Assembly (NCBI RefSeq): GCF_003286915.1
Contig: NZ_QMFY01000014.1
Coordinates: 1-64,000 of the forward strand
Direction: 5' to 3'
DNA from: Pseudochryseolinea flava
GTDB lineage: Bacteria > Bacteroidota > Bacteroidia > Cytophagales > Cyclobacteriaceae
Length of the DNA stretch: 64,000 bases
The translations under genes were made by a program, and so were the position numbers. The number at the start of each line of letters is the position of its first letter. Position 1 is the first letter of the stretch. The notes under the pieces were generated by a model. That model had not been told where the DNA came from. It made no database searches and saw only the letters and a program-made list of their open reading frames with translations. Positions 15,762-26,110 of this stretch are shown here, in pieces.

Positions 15762-18661
15762 ACTTAAATAAGTGCCTGTTTACTTTTTGCGTGCTTGTAA
15801 TTTGGGCTGGGAACTCGACGTTGGGGCAGGAGCGGCCAATGATAAAATTTACACCCAGTGACGGCCTTGGGCACGCGGTTGTTTATCGGATAACACAAGA
15901 TCGAGATGGAATTATATGGTTTTCGACCGATAATGGATTGACGCGTTATGATGGGGAAACTTTTGAAAACTTTACTGCGAGCGATGGCCTAGGCTCGAAT
16001 TTTATTTTTAGCCTGCATCAAAACGACACTTCGCTGCTTGTTGCAGCGTACGGCCAAGGAATTGCTGCATATCACGCAGATGAAAATCGTTTCAACGCTC
16101 TCCCCCAAACGCATGCTGTCAAACATCCGATAGATTTTATGTCTGCAGCAAACAAATTATTTGTGGTAGATCGCGACAAGCAAATGTACGCGTTAACACA
16201 AAACGGTATAAAACCTATCCCAGTTAAAATCCGCGATGTAAGTGAGCTCCTGGGTGTTTACCAAATCATGACCCTGCCCTTGATAGGCGTGACGATAGCG
16301 TATAGTCATGGACTGGCCCAATTCGATGTTTATCAAAACAAATTTGAAGCGATTCCCCTCAGGGGATTTCCCCCTTTGTCAGGCGCTTATTCTATGGTTC
16401 GCGTTGATGATGAGCGTGTGCTGGTGGCAGCTGACGACGGTATCTATGAGGTTAACATCACTAGACGTAACGCAAAGCTGTTCATGAAAGGTAGTTTCAA
16501 AAATCACAGTCGAGCGCTATTCAAAGATCGTCAGGGCAATTTTTGGATCACATCCTTGAACGGAGAGCTTTGGTTTTGTTCTGGTGATCTTGCAAAACAA
16601 GAACGCTTGCACCAAGGGGTTATCATCAATCAAATATTTCAAGATGCAGCGGATAATGTTTGGCTTGCTACCTACGGTGAAGGTGTCTTCTGTTTTCCAG
16701 CAATGTACATCAGAAGCTATCATTCACCGCGCGGCATGTTAGTCACAGATTTACAAATTTATCCTGATCTCGGACAGCCATTGATCTTGAGCAGCAATTT
16801 TTTTGCAACACTGATTCCTCAGAACAGTGCACTAACAATAACCGACACAAAATCAGAATTTCCGGCCGTTCTAAAAAAGAAAGTCGTGGTAGCCTTGCTC
16901 GACACTACTTATGACGAAGTATTTGCGGCGGGGACATACATTTATCGTCAACAAAGTTCAAGGATTGACAGTATAAAAAGTATTGCGGCGGTATCCTGCC
17001 TGCAGCGTACAACGAAAGGTGATCTGTTAGTCGGTACCGGTCGTGGACTGCTTAAAATAGACTCGTCATTTAGAAACAGTGTTGTGATTGATGAATTACG
17101 CCAGCGTAAAGTCCGCGCCCTTGGGCAAGATGCTAACGGCGTGCTTTTAGTGGGTACTGATGATGGCCTGTTTATTGGTAACAATAATCGCTGGACTCGA
17201 CTGAGTATGGATGAAGGCCTACCCAACAATCATATTAATACTTTGCATTCAGATAGGTGGAATACTGGATTTTGGATTGGTACTAATGAAGGCCTCGCTT
17301 TTCTGGATCAAAAGCATCGTGTAACAACTTTTAAGCATCCATTTGCGCGTCAGCGTTGCAATGCTATTGTCACTGATAATAACGGAACGGTATGGGTTGC
17401 AACAAATCAAGGACTGGTCGCGATTAACAAGGGTAGGTTTGAGTTGTATACCAATGTAGATGGCTTCCCTTCTGATATAATTAAACTTGTTTATGATCAT
17501 GATTTGCAGCGCCTCTATGCCTTATCTTGGAACAATCTCACAGCTATCGACTTAAAATATTTTTGGCACGCTCACCGTGATACCGGCTCCGCAAACTTAT
17601 TGTTTAAAGAAATCAACTTTGAAGGCCAGGTGTTTCGAAATACGGATAAGGTTAATCTCGAGACATCTGCAAACTATGCTACGCTAGAATACTCAGTTCC
17701 ATATTATCAAAATCGAAAACAGTGGCGTATTCGATATCGGGTGAACGCCGAGAGGCCGCAAGTGTTTGATAGTAAAACTACTGTTGCAATGTATGAAATC
17801 CCTTATGGCGAAAGCAAAATTGTTTTCCAAATAATTGATTTCAATAATCAGGTTCTAGCAGCCCGCACTTTGACTGTCTACAATCCTATTCCATTAGTTC
17901 GTGAAGCTTGGTTTCTCATTTTCATGACGATCGCTTTTGTCGCAGCGGTCGTTTGGGTTACGCGATATTTCGTTCGAAGGAAAAATTTACAGAAGGAGAT
18001 GGTGCTGTTAGCTATTCAACAACAAATGGACTTGGAGCATAAGGCATTGAATAATATGCTTAGTCCGCACTTTCTCAACAATGCCATTAATTCCATTCAG
18101 ACTTTTGTCACAAGAAACGACCAACGCAGTACATTAAGCTACCTATCGAAATTCGCAAAGCTGATGCGGGCAAATCTTGAGCTGCTCGAAAATAGTGTGG
18201 TGCCTTTAAAAAAAGAGATTCGTAATCTCGAATTGTATCTTACTTTTGAAACGCTTCGTTTTGAAGGACGACTTTCGTATGAGATAACGCAAGACGAAAA
18301 AATAGATGCTGATAGTGTAAGCCTGCCGTCGCTGATCCTTCAGCCCTTTGTCGAGAATGCTATCTGGCACGGCATACTACCGAAAGAGGAAAAGGGCCAG
18401 TTATGGATTTGTATTTCGAACATAGATGACAAGTTGTACATAACAATTGACGATAATGGTATAGGTATTCTTGCGTCTATGGCGATGAGAAAAACGACTA
18501 CCGATGATAAACCTTCCCGCGGCCTTGCGATTGTAGAAAAAAGATTTGCGGTCATGAACAGAATTCGTACGGGTCATTCGTTTAAAATAATCGATCGGAG
18601 TAAGCTTGATATGCGTCTATCCGGTACGCGCGTCGAAATATGGTTACCCATGTTGTCATAA
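15758..18661 (+). CDS. Propeller-containing LytS-type sensor histidine kinase
   Basis: A 967-aa sensor with a Sec signal peptide (to about GNSTLGQ), a periplasmic two-component-regulator beta-propeller with repeats such as ITQDRDGIIWFSTDNGLTRYDG, a Y_Y_Y-like domain (about 620-705), one membrane helix (about 717-740) and a LytS-type His_kinase domain with phosphoacceptor H771 in LSPHFLNNAIN. The ATPase region follows with LQPFVENAIWHG (N box) and IDDNGIGI (G1 box). It is translationally coupled to the LytTR regulator. The ligand is unknown; related Bacteroidetes sensors detect sugars or envelope signals. Confidence 0.93.
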   Translation: MNLNKCLFTFCVLVIWAGNSTLGQERPMIKFTPSDGLGHAVVYRITQDRDGIIWFSTDNGLTRYDGETFENFTASDGLGSNFIFSLHQNDTSLLVAAYGQGIAAYHADENRFNALPQTHAVKHPIDFMSAANKLFVVDRDKQMYALTQNGIKPIPVKIRDVSELLGVYQIMTLPLIGVTIAYSHGLAQFDVYQNKFEAIPLRGFPPLSGAYSMVRVDDERVLVAADDGIYEVNITRRNAKLFMKGSFKNHSRALFKDRQGNFWITSLNGELWFCSGDLAKQERLHQGVIINQIFQDAADNVWLATYGEGVFCFPAMYIRSYHSPRGMLVTDLQIYPDLGQPLILSSNFFATLIPQNSALTITDTKSEFPAVLKKKVVVALLDTTYDEVFAAGTYIYRQQSSRIDSIKSIAAVSCLQRTTKGDLLVGTGRGLLKIDSSFRNSVVIDELRQRKVRALGQDANGVLLVGTDDGLFIGNNNRWTRLSMDEGLPNNHINTLHSDRWNTGFWIGTNEGLAFLDQKHRVTTFKHPFARQRCNAIVTDNNGTVWVATNQGLVAINKGRFELYTNVDGFPSDIIKLVYDHDLQRLYALSWNNLTAIDLKYFWHAHRDTGSANLLFKEINFEGQVFRNTDKVNLETSANYATLEYSVPYYQNRKQWRIRYRVNAERPQVFDSKTTVAMYEIPYGESKIVFQIIDFNNQVLAARTLTVYNPIPLVREAWFLIFMTIAFVAAVVWVTRYFVRRKNLQKEMVLLAIQQQMDLEHKALNNMLSPHFLNNAINSIQTFVTRNDQRSTLSYLSKFAKLMRANLELLENSVVPLKKEIRNLELYLTFETLRFEGRLSYEITQDEKIDADSVSLPSLILQPFVENAIWHGILPKEEKGQLWICISNIDDKLYITIDDNGIGILASMAMRKTTTDDKPSRGLAIVEKRFAVMNRIRTGHSFKIIDRSKLDMRLSGTRVEIWLPMLS

Positions 18662-18684
18662 ATTGTTTACACACCAAACAATAA

Positions 18685-19188
18685 CTAAGGTTCATCTATC
18701 GATGCAGTAGAGGCGATCGATGATTGTGAAAGTAGATGGCGGCACCCTTTAGAAATTCTTGCGGCAATTGCCTCTATGCTGATGCCGACAATTTCCGAGA
18801 TATCTTCCATTGCAACCGAGTCCAAATATAGGCACATGAGCATGCGATTGATATAATTCATTTGCTTCAGCCTTGCAAGAAGGATTTGGTAAGCCGTCTG
18901 GTGATCCTTCGACCGGTCCATATCTTTTAATTGTGTAGTAAAAGATTTTTTTGACGAGCTAGGATAAGTTAAAGCTGCTATAAAACACGTTTTGTATATC
19001 AACAGCTTGATCTTTGATTGATGATCACGTGTTGACCTGCTATAAGCATTCCAACCTTGAATAACTATTTCCTGATAAAGGAAAATCTTGTCTTCAGGTG
19101 TGTTTGCGTATAATTCAATTACTTGGCAAATAATTCGGCTATGCGAGGAGATGATCTTAAGATAAGTTGAATGTTTTATAGACAACAT
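18685..19188 (-). CDS. Sigma-70/ECF-like sigma factor
   Basis: A 167-aa protein resembling small Bacteroidetes sigma factors. The N-terminal part includes an ECF region-2-like stretch (DKIFLYQEIVIQGWNAYSR). The C-terminal part is a helix-turn-helix of the sigma region 4 type (CLYLDSVAMEDISEIVGISIEAIAARISKG). It is convergent with the kinase gene and lies downstream of the EreA-like gene on the same strand. No anti-sigma gene is adjacent, which is unusual for Bacteroidetes ECF sigma factors. Confidence 0.7.
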   Translation of the reverse strand: MLSIKHSTYLKIISSHSRIICQVIELYANTPEDKIFLYQEIVIQGWNAYSRSTRDHQSKIKLLIYKTCFIAALTYPSSSKKSFTTQLKDMDRSKDHQTAYQILLARLKQMNYINRMLMCLYLDSVAMEDISEIVGISIEAIAARISKGCRHLLSQSSIASTASIDEP

Positions 19189-19238
19189 GATGGATTAATG
19201 GGATGGACGACTCATCTGACATGCAAATGGCCGTGAGT

Positions 19239-20513
19239 TTACTGTCGATGGTGTGTCTTCGTTAAGTCTGATTCTAATTCTTCTATTGGTATCTGTGCTG
19301 GGGAATTTTTTATAAGCACTGCATAGTCGATAAAATCGGTAGTAGCTTTATTGATCCAGTATCGATGGTTAGATTTTTTCATAAACATTTTTACCTTAAT
19401 GAGATCGATGCGGCAGCGATAAGGGGATATCATGTTATTTAATTTAAATAAAGTAATATCTGCGCATGCCGTTTTTTTTAAATGGTGGATACCTTTAAAG
19501 TATTCTTTCCAATAGTCCCCGATTCCAAATCCGTATTCTATCGTGAAGCCTTGATAACGCTTTTGCTGATCGTATTTTTTATCCCACAGTACTTCACTTT
19601 TTGTCAGGTATCCCATTACAGTGATAATTTCATTGCGCTTGCAGTGTCCGGATTCAATTAGCTTTGAAAAGAATGATGAACTATTGCCTTCTCGGGCTTT
19701 CAATATATGGCTAAATCCATATTTCAGAAATTGGTTTTTGGAATCAAACTCGTAATGCGGTGACAATGTGATGTAATTACGATAGATAATTTCTTCACGG
19801 CGGAGGTTCGAATTAAATACGTAGTCGAGGTTTTTTAACAGGTGATAATAGGTTAATGAATCACTAACTATAGATTGATATTTTTTGGGATGCATTTGAT
19901 TGTCTATAAGAAAGGACTTTAAGGTGGTGCCTATGTAGCTTTTCGGGCGGCGTCGATAATCGGATGTGTCGGCTTTCAATATTTCCTTTAACAGTACCAC
20001 ACTCTCTATTTTATCACCACGATGCAATAGATGAGTGATTAGTTTAATCGGGTACTTATATTCATTGATGATGTCTAACCCTACAACCTTGAACTGACCC
20101 GAGGGCGGAAGTTCGTCGTTTAAATTTTTAATTCTTTTCCAATGTTGATAGGTGTCAATCGTTCCTTCTTGCCCTACGATTGTCTGAAATTGCGCGACTA
20201 GATCTTTTAATAGAATTGTGTCTCCGAATTCCATGTAATGGTTAAAGAACCAGGCTTGAGCGAAGTTAGTTTCAGGTATATAATACTTTACACGACCTTG
20301 TTTGGTTAACGATGAGAGCAACGCATATTCTGCCCAGTAAGTTTTTGCACTGCCATGATATGCCCCAAACCCTAATATTCGGAAGGTGTCTGGATGAAAT
20401 TGAAAGTCTGACGCAACCATGTTCTCCCGATTTTTTAAGAGATACTTCTTTATGGTTTGCGCCTGGATGCACGTCGTGATTGTCAACAGTACGCATGTTA
20501 AAATGCGGTGCAT
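19239..20513 (-). CDS. Exported erythromycin-esterase-like protein
   Basis: A 424-aa protein with a signal peptide ending near CIQAQ. The mature start (RILGFGAYHGSAKTYWAEY) and the following YYIPETNFAQAWFFNHYMEFGD resemble the EreA/ChaN-like fold, with H53 and E81 at the positions of the conserved His and Glu. The usual GEA motif is altered to GFGAYHG, so macrolide esterase activity should not be assumed. A secreted hydrolase or binding protein of this fold is the best guess. Confidence 0.5.
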   Translation of the reverse strand: MHRILTCVLLTITTCIQAQTIKKYLLKNRENMVASDFQFHPDTFRILGFGAYHGSAKTYWAEYALLSSLTKQGRVKYYIPETNFAQAWFFNHYMEFGDTILLKDLVAQFQTIVGQEGTIDTYQHWKRIKNLNDELPPSGQFKVVGLDIINEYKYPIKLITHLLHRGDKIESVVLLKEILKADTSDYRRRPKSYIGTTLKSFLIDNQMHPKKYQSIVSDSLTYYHLLKNLDYVFNSNLRREEIIYRNYITLSPHYEFDSKNQFLKYGFSHILKAREGNSSSFFSKLIESGHCKRNEIITVMGYLTKSEVLWDKKYDQQKRYQGFTIEYGFGIGDYWKEYFKGIHHLKKTACADITLFKLNNMISPYRCRIDLIKVKMFMKKSNHRYWINKATTDFIDYAVLIKNSPAQIPIEELESDLTKTHHRQ

Positions 20514-20814
20514 AGTATTGCAGGGGAATTAATTTTTAGTGTTAGGATTGTGAAGTTACAGGAAGAATTGTGCGTGAACGCAGTGACTTTACGAGTGACA
20601 GGATTCCTTTTATAAACAGAAATTCCAAGTGGACGTCAACTTGTTAAAAGAAGACAATCTGTATTTTCAATCGGTGTGAATGCGTGCGTACATATATTCT
20701 CCTAAAAATAAATTGACCAGTTTTGCTGGCTGTAATATTTGGCTAGGTCGAGCGACATATGACGTACGTAGTGGTAAACTTATTACCTGTGCGCAATAGA
20801 CGGTAAATAATTCG
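20514..20814. other. Divergent intergenic region
   Basis: Separates the EreA-like gene from the C-N hydrolase gene. It must hold promoters for both, but no strong consensus boxes or repeats are seen. Confidence 0.5.
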
Positions 20815-21645
20815 ATGATGAATAGAGTGTTTTTTGTATTTGTAATATGTTGTTTGCTCACGGCGGATCTGAAAGCATGTTCAGTTGTATACTACCGAGA
20901 CGCTGTAGGTAAAATATATGTGGCTAACAACGAAGATTATTGGTATGATACGAACGCGAAACTCTATGTGATTCCCGGAACAAACAAGAAAAATGCGCGA
21001 TTATGGTACGGGTGGGATGGCTTTGCTCAAGGTGGGGTTAATGCTCAGGGACTATTTTTTGATGGAGCCGTTACCCCGGATGGGGGAATACCGTCGGGTT
21101 ATGGCGCACCTAAAGGTAACCTAGGCGACGATATTCTTGCGACATGTGCTTCGGTTGATGAAGCAGTTACATTTCTGGAGACGAAGAAAATTGCACTGCG
21201 CAATGGTCACATGATGTTTGGAGATCGACATGGCAATGCCGTCGTTGTTGAATGGGTTGATAGTCGAAGGGTGTTAAATTACATAGCTGGAAATAAACTT
21301 ATTATGACGAACTTTTTATTGGCCGATCCAACAAGGGGCAATTACCCTTGCATGCGGTACTACGCTATTCATGAGAAATTGAGCATGCTAGATAAGGATA
21401 CGACAGCGATTGGGCTTGGAAGGTTCGGTAACGCGATAAGTCCCGCAGTTCAACAACCACAGACAGACGCAAGCGGTAGAGTAGGGGGTACTTTGTATTC
21501 CACATTTATTAACATTACAGACATGGAGTTCGTAATCGTTTACAAACTAGAGGGCAAGCAAGTTCTAAAACTCAACTTAAATGAGCAATTCCGACAGCGA
21601 AAGCGATTTACACTTTCACTTAAAAATCTCGAATTAAATCGTTAA
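20815..21645 (+). CDS. Linear amide C-N hydrolase (Ntn, choloylglycine-hydrolase-like)
   Basis: A 276-aa protein with a signal peptide cleaved to expose Cys22 (LKA then CSVVYYRDA). This N-terminal Cys, with the following YVANNEDYWYD (an Asn-Asp pair typical of the family), marks the Ntn-hydrolase group of linear amide C-N hydrolases, which cleave bile-salt amides, penicillin V, acyl-homoserine lactones or related amides. Here it would act outside the cytoplasm. A second in-frame ATG immediately follows the first. The specific substrate cannot be predicted. Confidence 0.8.
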   Translation: MMNRVFFVFVICCLLTADLKACSVVYYRDAVGKIYVANNEDYWYDTNAKLYVIPGTNKKNARLWYGWDGFAQGGVNAQGLFFDGAVTPDGGIPSGYGAPKGNLGDDILATCASVDEAVTFLETKKIALRNGHMMFGDRHGNAVVVEWVDSRRVLNYIAGNKLIMTNFLLADPTRGNYPCMRYYAIHEKLSMLDKDTTAIGLGRFGNAISPAVQQPQTDASGRVGGTLYSTFINITDMEFVIVYKLEGKQVLKLNLNEQFRQRKRFTLSLKNLELNR

Positions 21646-22135
21646 ACATTTTAAGTTCGCAAAAAAAGTAATGTTCAAGCTGTTCGTGTAGGCATGGTTA
21701 AAATGGTTTCTGATCCTTCAATTAATTAATTTAAGTAGTCGATCCAATCATCCAATAGAAAAGCACCAGGTGCAGCTAATGAATACATATTGTAAGTTGG
21801 TATTGATACTGTTTTTCGAACGTTCTCAGACGTTTAAATGAATTGGTCAAAATAATTAGTCACAAGCGCACATCATTTACTTGCACGCTCGCTTCTTAGA
21901 GTTGCTATTACTCAAGTAAATAAAAGTTTACATTGTTGTATCTATTCTAATTTCATGTAGCATCTTTGTGCTGTATTAGTCCTGTTGTCGGAAGGTTTTG
22001 GAGGACAATACAGCATGCTTCGCATCGAAAGTTTGGGTTAGTGTTTTGAAATTCTTGGCCAGGTAATTCCCAATCGCGCTTTATTACGGCTGTCATGTAG
22101 TAATCACTGTTTCTATATTTTAATCTTTTAATCCT
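21646..22135. other. Intergenic region
   Basis: AT-rich and without a credible frame. A weak promoter candidate is present: TTG at 21936-21938, a 22-base spacer and CATCTTTG at 21961-21968, which would give a leader of about 165 bases for the surface protein gene at 22136. Confidence 0.4.
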
Positions 22136-25100
22136 ATGAAAAATTTAAAACCCTTTCGTCATGTCGCGGACAAACTATACCGTGGCCTGAAAATTCTTGG
22201 TATTGCGCTTGTGTTATCATCGATCGTCAACACAACGATTGGTCAAACCATTTACACCACACTTTCACGCGGTGGCTCGGATAACATGGGGGCCATTGGT
22301 CATTTTGATGAACTTACTTCGACTTGGACTAAAGATTTCGAGTTTACTACACCATATCCCGGTGGTGCAATCCAAAACAATCATCTTGTTGAAGCCAATG
22401 GAAAATTCTACGGACTTTCGCCGATTGGTGGAGAAAATAATTTCGGTCTTCTTTTCTCTTGGGATCCGATCACGAATGAGTACAATGTTCTTTTCGAGTT
22501 CGGTCAGAATAATTTACAAGGTACAAATGGATTTAATCCTTCCGGGTCAATGGTTCATCGTGATGGAAAACTATATGGTGCGATTGCAACAGGTGGGATA
22601 TATAGTGGCGGTGTCATTTTTGAGTTCGATCTGTCCACCGGCGTATTTACTAAACGATATGACTTCGAACAGATTTCGGGGCGTTCACCCATTGGCGAAT
22701 TGCAATATCATAACTTAAAATTCTATGGCGTTACAGTCGACGGAGGCTCCAACGGAAACGGTGTCATTTTCGAATGGGATCCCGTGAGTAATATTTACAA
22801 CGCTAAAATAGAATTCACTACAGCACGCGGGCTCGAGGCAGCGGGATCAATGACACTATACAACGGCAAGTTTTATGGACAGACTACGTATGGCGGACCT
22901 CATGACAATGGAACGCTGTATGAGTGGGATCCTCTTACTAACATTTTTACTGTTCGTGCAGCACTAGCGGCGACTACAAATGGTAATAGCACACGAGGCC
23001 CATTGATATTAAGCAATGGGAAGTTTTATGGCATAGCCCGAAGTGGATCCAGCGACGGAATTTTATTCGAATGGGATCCTTCTACATTCGCATTTACGAA
23101 AACATTATCGATGTTTTGCTCCAATAACAATTTGTGCCAGCCTTTTGGATCACTCGCCGCATTCAATGGAAAGCTTTATGGATTTACTGCAGGAGTTCCT
23201 GATGGGAAAATCTTCGAATGGGATCCACTGTCAAACACAGTGCAAACGAAAGTGAATTTCAACACTAAAGGTGCTGCATTCCCTGCGGGAAAATTAGTAT
23301 TTAAAGAAGGTAAATTTTTTGCGATGACGAATTCAGGGGGCCTTGGCGGATGGGGTGTCATCTTCGAATGGAATCCAGGAACAAATTCGTATAAGAACAA
23401 AATCAACTTCAATACGGCACCAGACGGAAGTACACCACTCGGTGATCTGATTGCTGTCGATGGAAAATTTTATGGTATGACTTCATCAGGAGGAAACAAT
23501 GGGAGTGGGGTACTTTTCCGATGGGATCCCGCAATAAATGTATTCACGAAGCTGTTTGATTTTAGTGTAACGCAAGGCCGCAATCCTCAAGGTATTTTAG
23601 TTCATCGTGACGGCAAGCTTTACGGGATGACCGTTGCCGGGGGAATTCATCATGATGGCGTTATATTCAGTTACGATTTGTTGACCAATGTTTATTCGAA
23701 GAAAGTTGACTTTGATTGCGGCACAACGGGGTGCCTACCGCAAGGGTCTTTGACCTGGGAAAACGGAAAATTTTATGCAACGACACAACGAGGCGGTGCC
23801 ACAAATGGAGGGACAATTTTCGAATGGGAACCGATTACCAACGTTTTTACAAAACGATATGATTTTCAGCGAACAACAGGCTATCGCCCTACCAGCACGC
23901 TTACTTTTCAAAATGGTAAATTTTATGGAACGACAAACGATGGTGGACCTGATCCAACATTTCAAGCCGGTGGTGTTTTTCAATGGGATCCTTTAACCAA
24001 TAACTATACGCTTCTTAAAAGTTTCACGAGTGCGGTAGCAACTTCCGCGCATGGAGAACTTACATATGTCAATGGAAAGTTTTATGGTTTGGCTTCTAAC
24101 GGAGGACTCGACGGAGTAGGTACCATATATTCATTAGATCTGTCGTCGAATGAGTTTAAGGCTGAATATTCTTTCATGTTCAATGCGAGCGGAATCGCTC
24201 CAAAAGGGGCCTTGACGCTTAGCGATGGTAAGCTGTACGGAACAGCAGAACGTGATGGTCCAAGTGCTGGTGGTGGATATCTCTTTTGGTACGAACCGTC
24301 TCAAGGCATCTATAAATCTCTATACAACTTCACGATGTCCTCGGGCTTCAATCCTTCTTTTACAAAGCCTGTTGTTATACCGTCGCCTCTTCCTATTCCT
24401 AATGTGTTCATTACTTCTCCCGCCGACGGTTCTGTGGGGCAAAAGATCAAACTGAATCTTACATCAAAGAAATTGACAGGCGCGTCTATCTATACCATTC
24501 AAGTAAGCCCGACGTCGCTCTTTGGAGAGGGAACTAAAACGAACTCGGGTGGTATCTCTCAAAGTTTCGATTCACTTGCCTTTAATACAACTTATTATAC
24601 GCGCGTCAAAACGGATCTTTCTCCTGCCTGGGGAAAAATCACAACCTTTAAAACAGTTGGCGCCTCTTTCTATTCGTTTGTAAAAACGCCATCGCATCAG
24701 GCCACTAATATTTTATTATCTCAGAAGATAATAGCCAACACAGTTGCAGGAGCAACATCTTATACGGTTGAATTAAGCGAAGATTCAACGTTCAATCCTG
24801 GGACTGTCATGACCCGCACGCAACCTTATACAATATTTGATTTTGGTCGCCTAACGCCCGGTACCACCTATTACAGTCGCGTCCGAACGAACCTCGATGA
24901 GGCTTGGGGTGAACTACGTTCATTTACCACACAAACTGCTTTATCTGCTACGTATGTCACGCAACCAATTCAAGGTGCGACTAACGTCAATGCTGAAGTA
25001 GTTTATGTGCATGCGAATAACATAGGAGCAGAAACCTATACATTTCAATTAAGCACGCACGCAGATTTTTCTACTATTGATTTTGAACAGACGACAAACT

Positions 25101-26068
25101 ATCCATCAGCTACGTTTTCGGATCTTTCCTACAACACGAAGTACTACAATCGCGTCAAAACCGACCTGACATCAGCGTTCGGTGAAATACGACACTTTAC
25201 AACCCGAGATGCATCGGCATATGCTTATGTTGAATCGCCAATGACAGGGGCGAATAACTTGGCTTACGTGCTTGATGTTAAATCCAATAATGTTCGTGGT
25301 GCGAGCCTTTATACTATCGAGCTCAATACTGAAATAGATTTTTCAGGAACATCAATTGTACAATCAGCAAGTACCAACAAAATCCAATTTGAATTGGACT
25401 ATGACCAACTGTATTTTGTGAGGGTAAAAACAGATCTTTCCACGGCGTGGGGTAAGACGACTTATTTTACGACCGGAAATCCTGTAAGTCGCGCAACCAT
25501 CATCGATGAAGAAGTATATGGCTGGCCGACATCGACAACAGTATCGGTCGGGCTACGCGCAAATCTTATACACAACGCAACGCTCTACGGTATCGAGGTA
25601 AGTCCGAATCCAGATTTTTCAGGACCTATGATTAGTCTGGATGGCCCGTATCGTAATAAGGTTTTCACGTTACAAACCAGCATGACATATTATGCCCGCG
25701 TTTGGACCGACCTCGCTTTTGGGGAACGCGGACCAGTATATCAGTTTTATACACAGTCGCCGCCGCCTAACCAACCGATTGGTAGAGTAACAACACCTGT
25801 CGAGGATGAACTTCTCTATCAGGAACATAACGTCAGCAGTTTTCCTAATCCATTCATGAATGAACTTGTCGTCAATGTTCACACGTCAAGAATGGAGGAC
25901 GTAGCGATAACAATGTTCGATTTAACGGGTAGAGAGGTTCATGCTGCGATAATTTCTTCGAATAATGATCACGTGCTGCACACTAATCTGCTAAACGGTG
26001 TATACCTCTTGAAGGTAAAGACATCATCTTACGTGGAAACCATTAAAGTAATTAGAGAACAGAAATAA
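22136..26068 (+). CDS. T9SS-exported surface protein with GloVer repeats
   Basis: A 1310-aa protein with a signal peptide (to about TTIGQ). The N-terminal 750 residues hold 14 copies of a propeller-like unit (pattern NGKFYG-x-T-x2-GG-x4-GV-I-FEWDP-x-TN), the GloVer tandem repeat type. Residues about 760-1210 hold five related fibronectin-like units, each with YT-x-E/Q-L/V-S and Y-x-RVKTDL-x2-AWG. The last 80 residues are a type A T9SS sorting domain beginning SFPNPFMNELVV and including FDLTGREV and LLNGVYLLKV. It is therefore probably secreted by the type IX system and surface-attached. The ligand is unknown. Confidence 0.88.
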   Translation: MKNLKPFRHVADKLYRGLKILGIALVLSSIVNTTIGQTIYTTLSRGGSDNMGAIGHFDELTSTWTKDFEFTTPYPGGAIQNNHLVEANGKFYGLSPIGGENNFGLLFSWDPITNEYNVLFEFGQNNLQGTNGFNPSGSMVHRDGKLYGAIATGGIYSGGVIFEFDLSTGVFTKRYDFEQISGRSPIGELQYHNLKFYGVTVDGGSNGNGVIFEWDPVSNIYNAKIEFTTARGLEAAGSMTLYNGKFYGQTTYGGPHDNGTLYEWDPLTNIFTVRAALAATTNGNSTRGPLILSNGKFYGIARSGSSDGILFEWDPSTFAFTKTLSMFCSNNNLCQPFGSLAAFNGKLYGFTAGVPDGKIFEWDPLSNTVQTKVNFNTKGAAFPAGKLVFKEGKFFAMTNSGGLGGWGVIFEWNPGTNSYKNKINFNTAPDGSTPLGDLIAVDGKFYGMTSSGGNNGSGVLFRWDPAINVFTKLFDFSVTQGRNPQGILVHRDGKLYGMTVAGGIHHDGVIFSYDLLTNVYSKKVDFDCGTTGCLPQGSLTWENGKFYATTQRGGATNGGTIFEWEPITNVFTKRYDFQRTTGYRPTSTLTFQNGKFYGTTNDGGPDPTFQAGGVFQWDPLTNNYTLLKSFTSAVATSAHGELTYVNGKFYGLASNGGLDGVGTIYSLDLSSNEFKAEYSFMFNASGIAPKGALTLSDGKLYGTAERDGPSAGGGYLFWYEPSQGIYKSLYNFTMSSGFNPSFTKPVVIPSPLPIPNVFITSPADGSVGQKIKLNLTSKKLTGASIYTIQVSPTSLFGEGTKTNSGGISQSFDSLAFNTTYYTRVKTDLSPAWGKITTFKTVGASFYSFVKTPSHQATNILLSQKIIANTVAGATSYTVELSEDSTFNPGTVMTRTQPYTIFDFGRLTPGTTYYSRVRTNLDEAWGELRSFTTQTALSATYVTQPIQGATNVNAEVVYVHANNIGAETYTFQLSTHADFSTIDFEQTTNYPSATFSDLSYNTKYYNRVKTDLTSAFGEIRHFTTRDASAYAYVESPMTGANNLAYVLDVKSNNVRGASLYTIELNTEIDFSGTSIVQSASTNKIQFELDYDQLYFVRVKTDLSTAWGKTTYFTTGNPVSRATIIDEEVYGWPTSTTVSVGLRANLIHNATLYGIEVSPNPDFSGPMISLDGPYRNKVFTLQTSMTYYARVWTDLAFGERGPVYQFYTQSPPPNQPIGRVTTPVEDELLYQEHNVSSFPNPFMNELVVNVHTSRMEDVAITMFDLTGREVHAAIISSNNDHVLHTNLLNGVYLLKVKTSSYVETIKVIREQK

Positions 26069-26076
26069 TCTCTTCT

Positions 26077-26110
26077 AAGATAGAATTGCCTTCTTAGGCA
26101 ATTCTATCTT
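26077..26110. terminator. Bidirectional terminator
   Basis: A perfect 14-bp stem (AAGATAGAATTGCC at 26077-26090, its complement at 26097-26110) with a 6-base loop that contains the stop codon of the minus-strand oxidase gene. It separates two convergent genes and can serve both directions. Confidence 0.8.
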
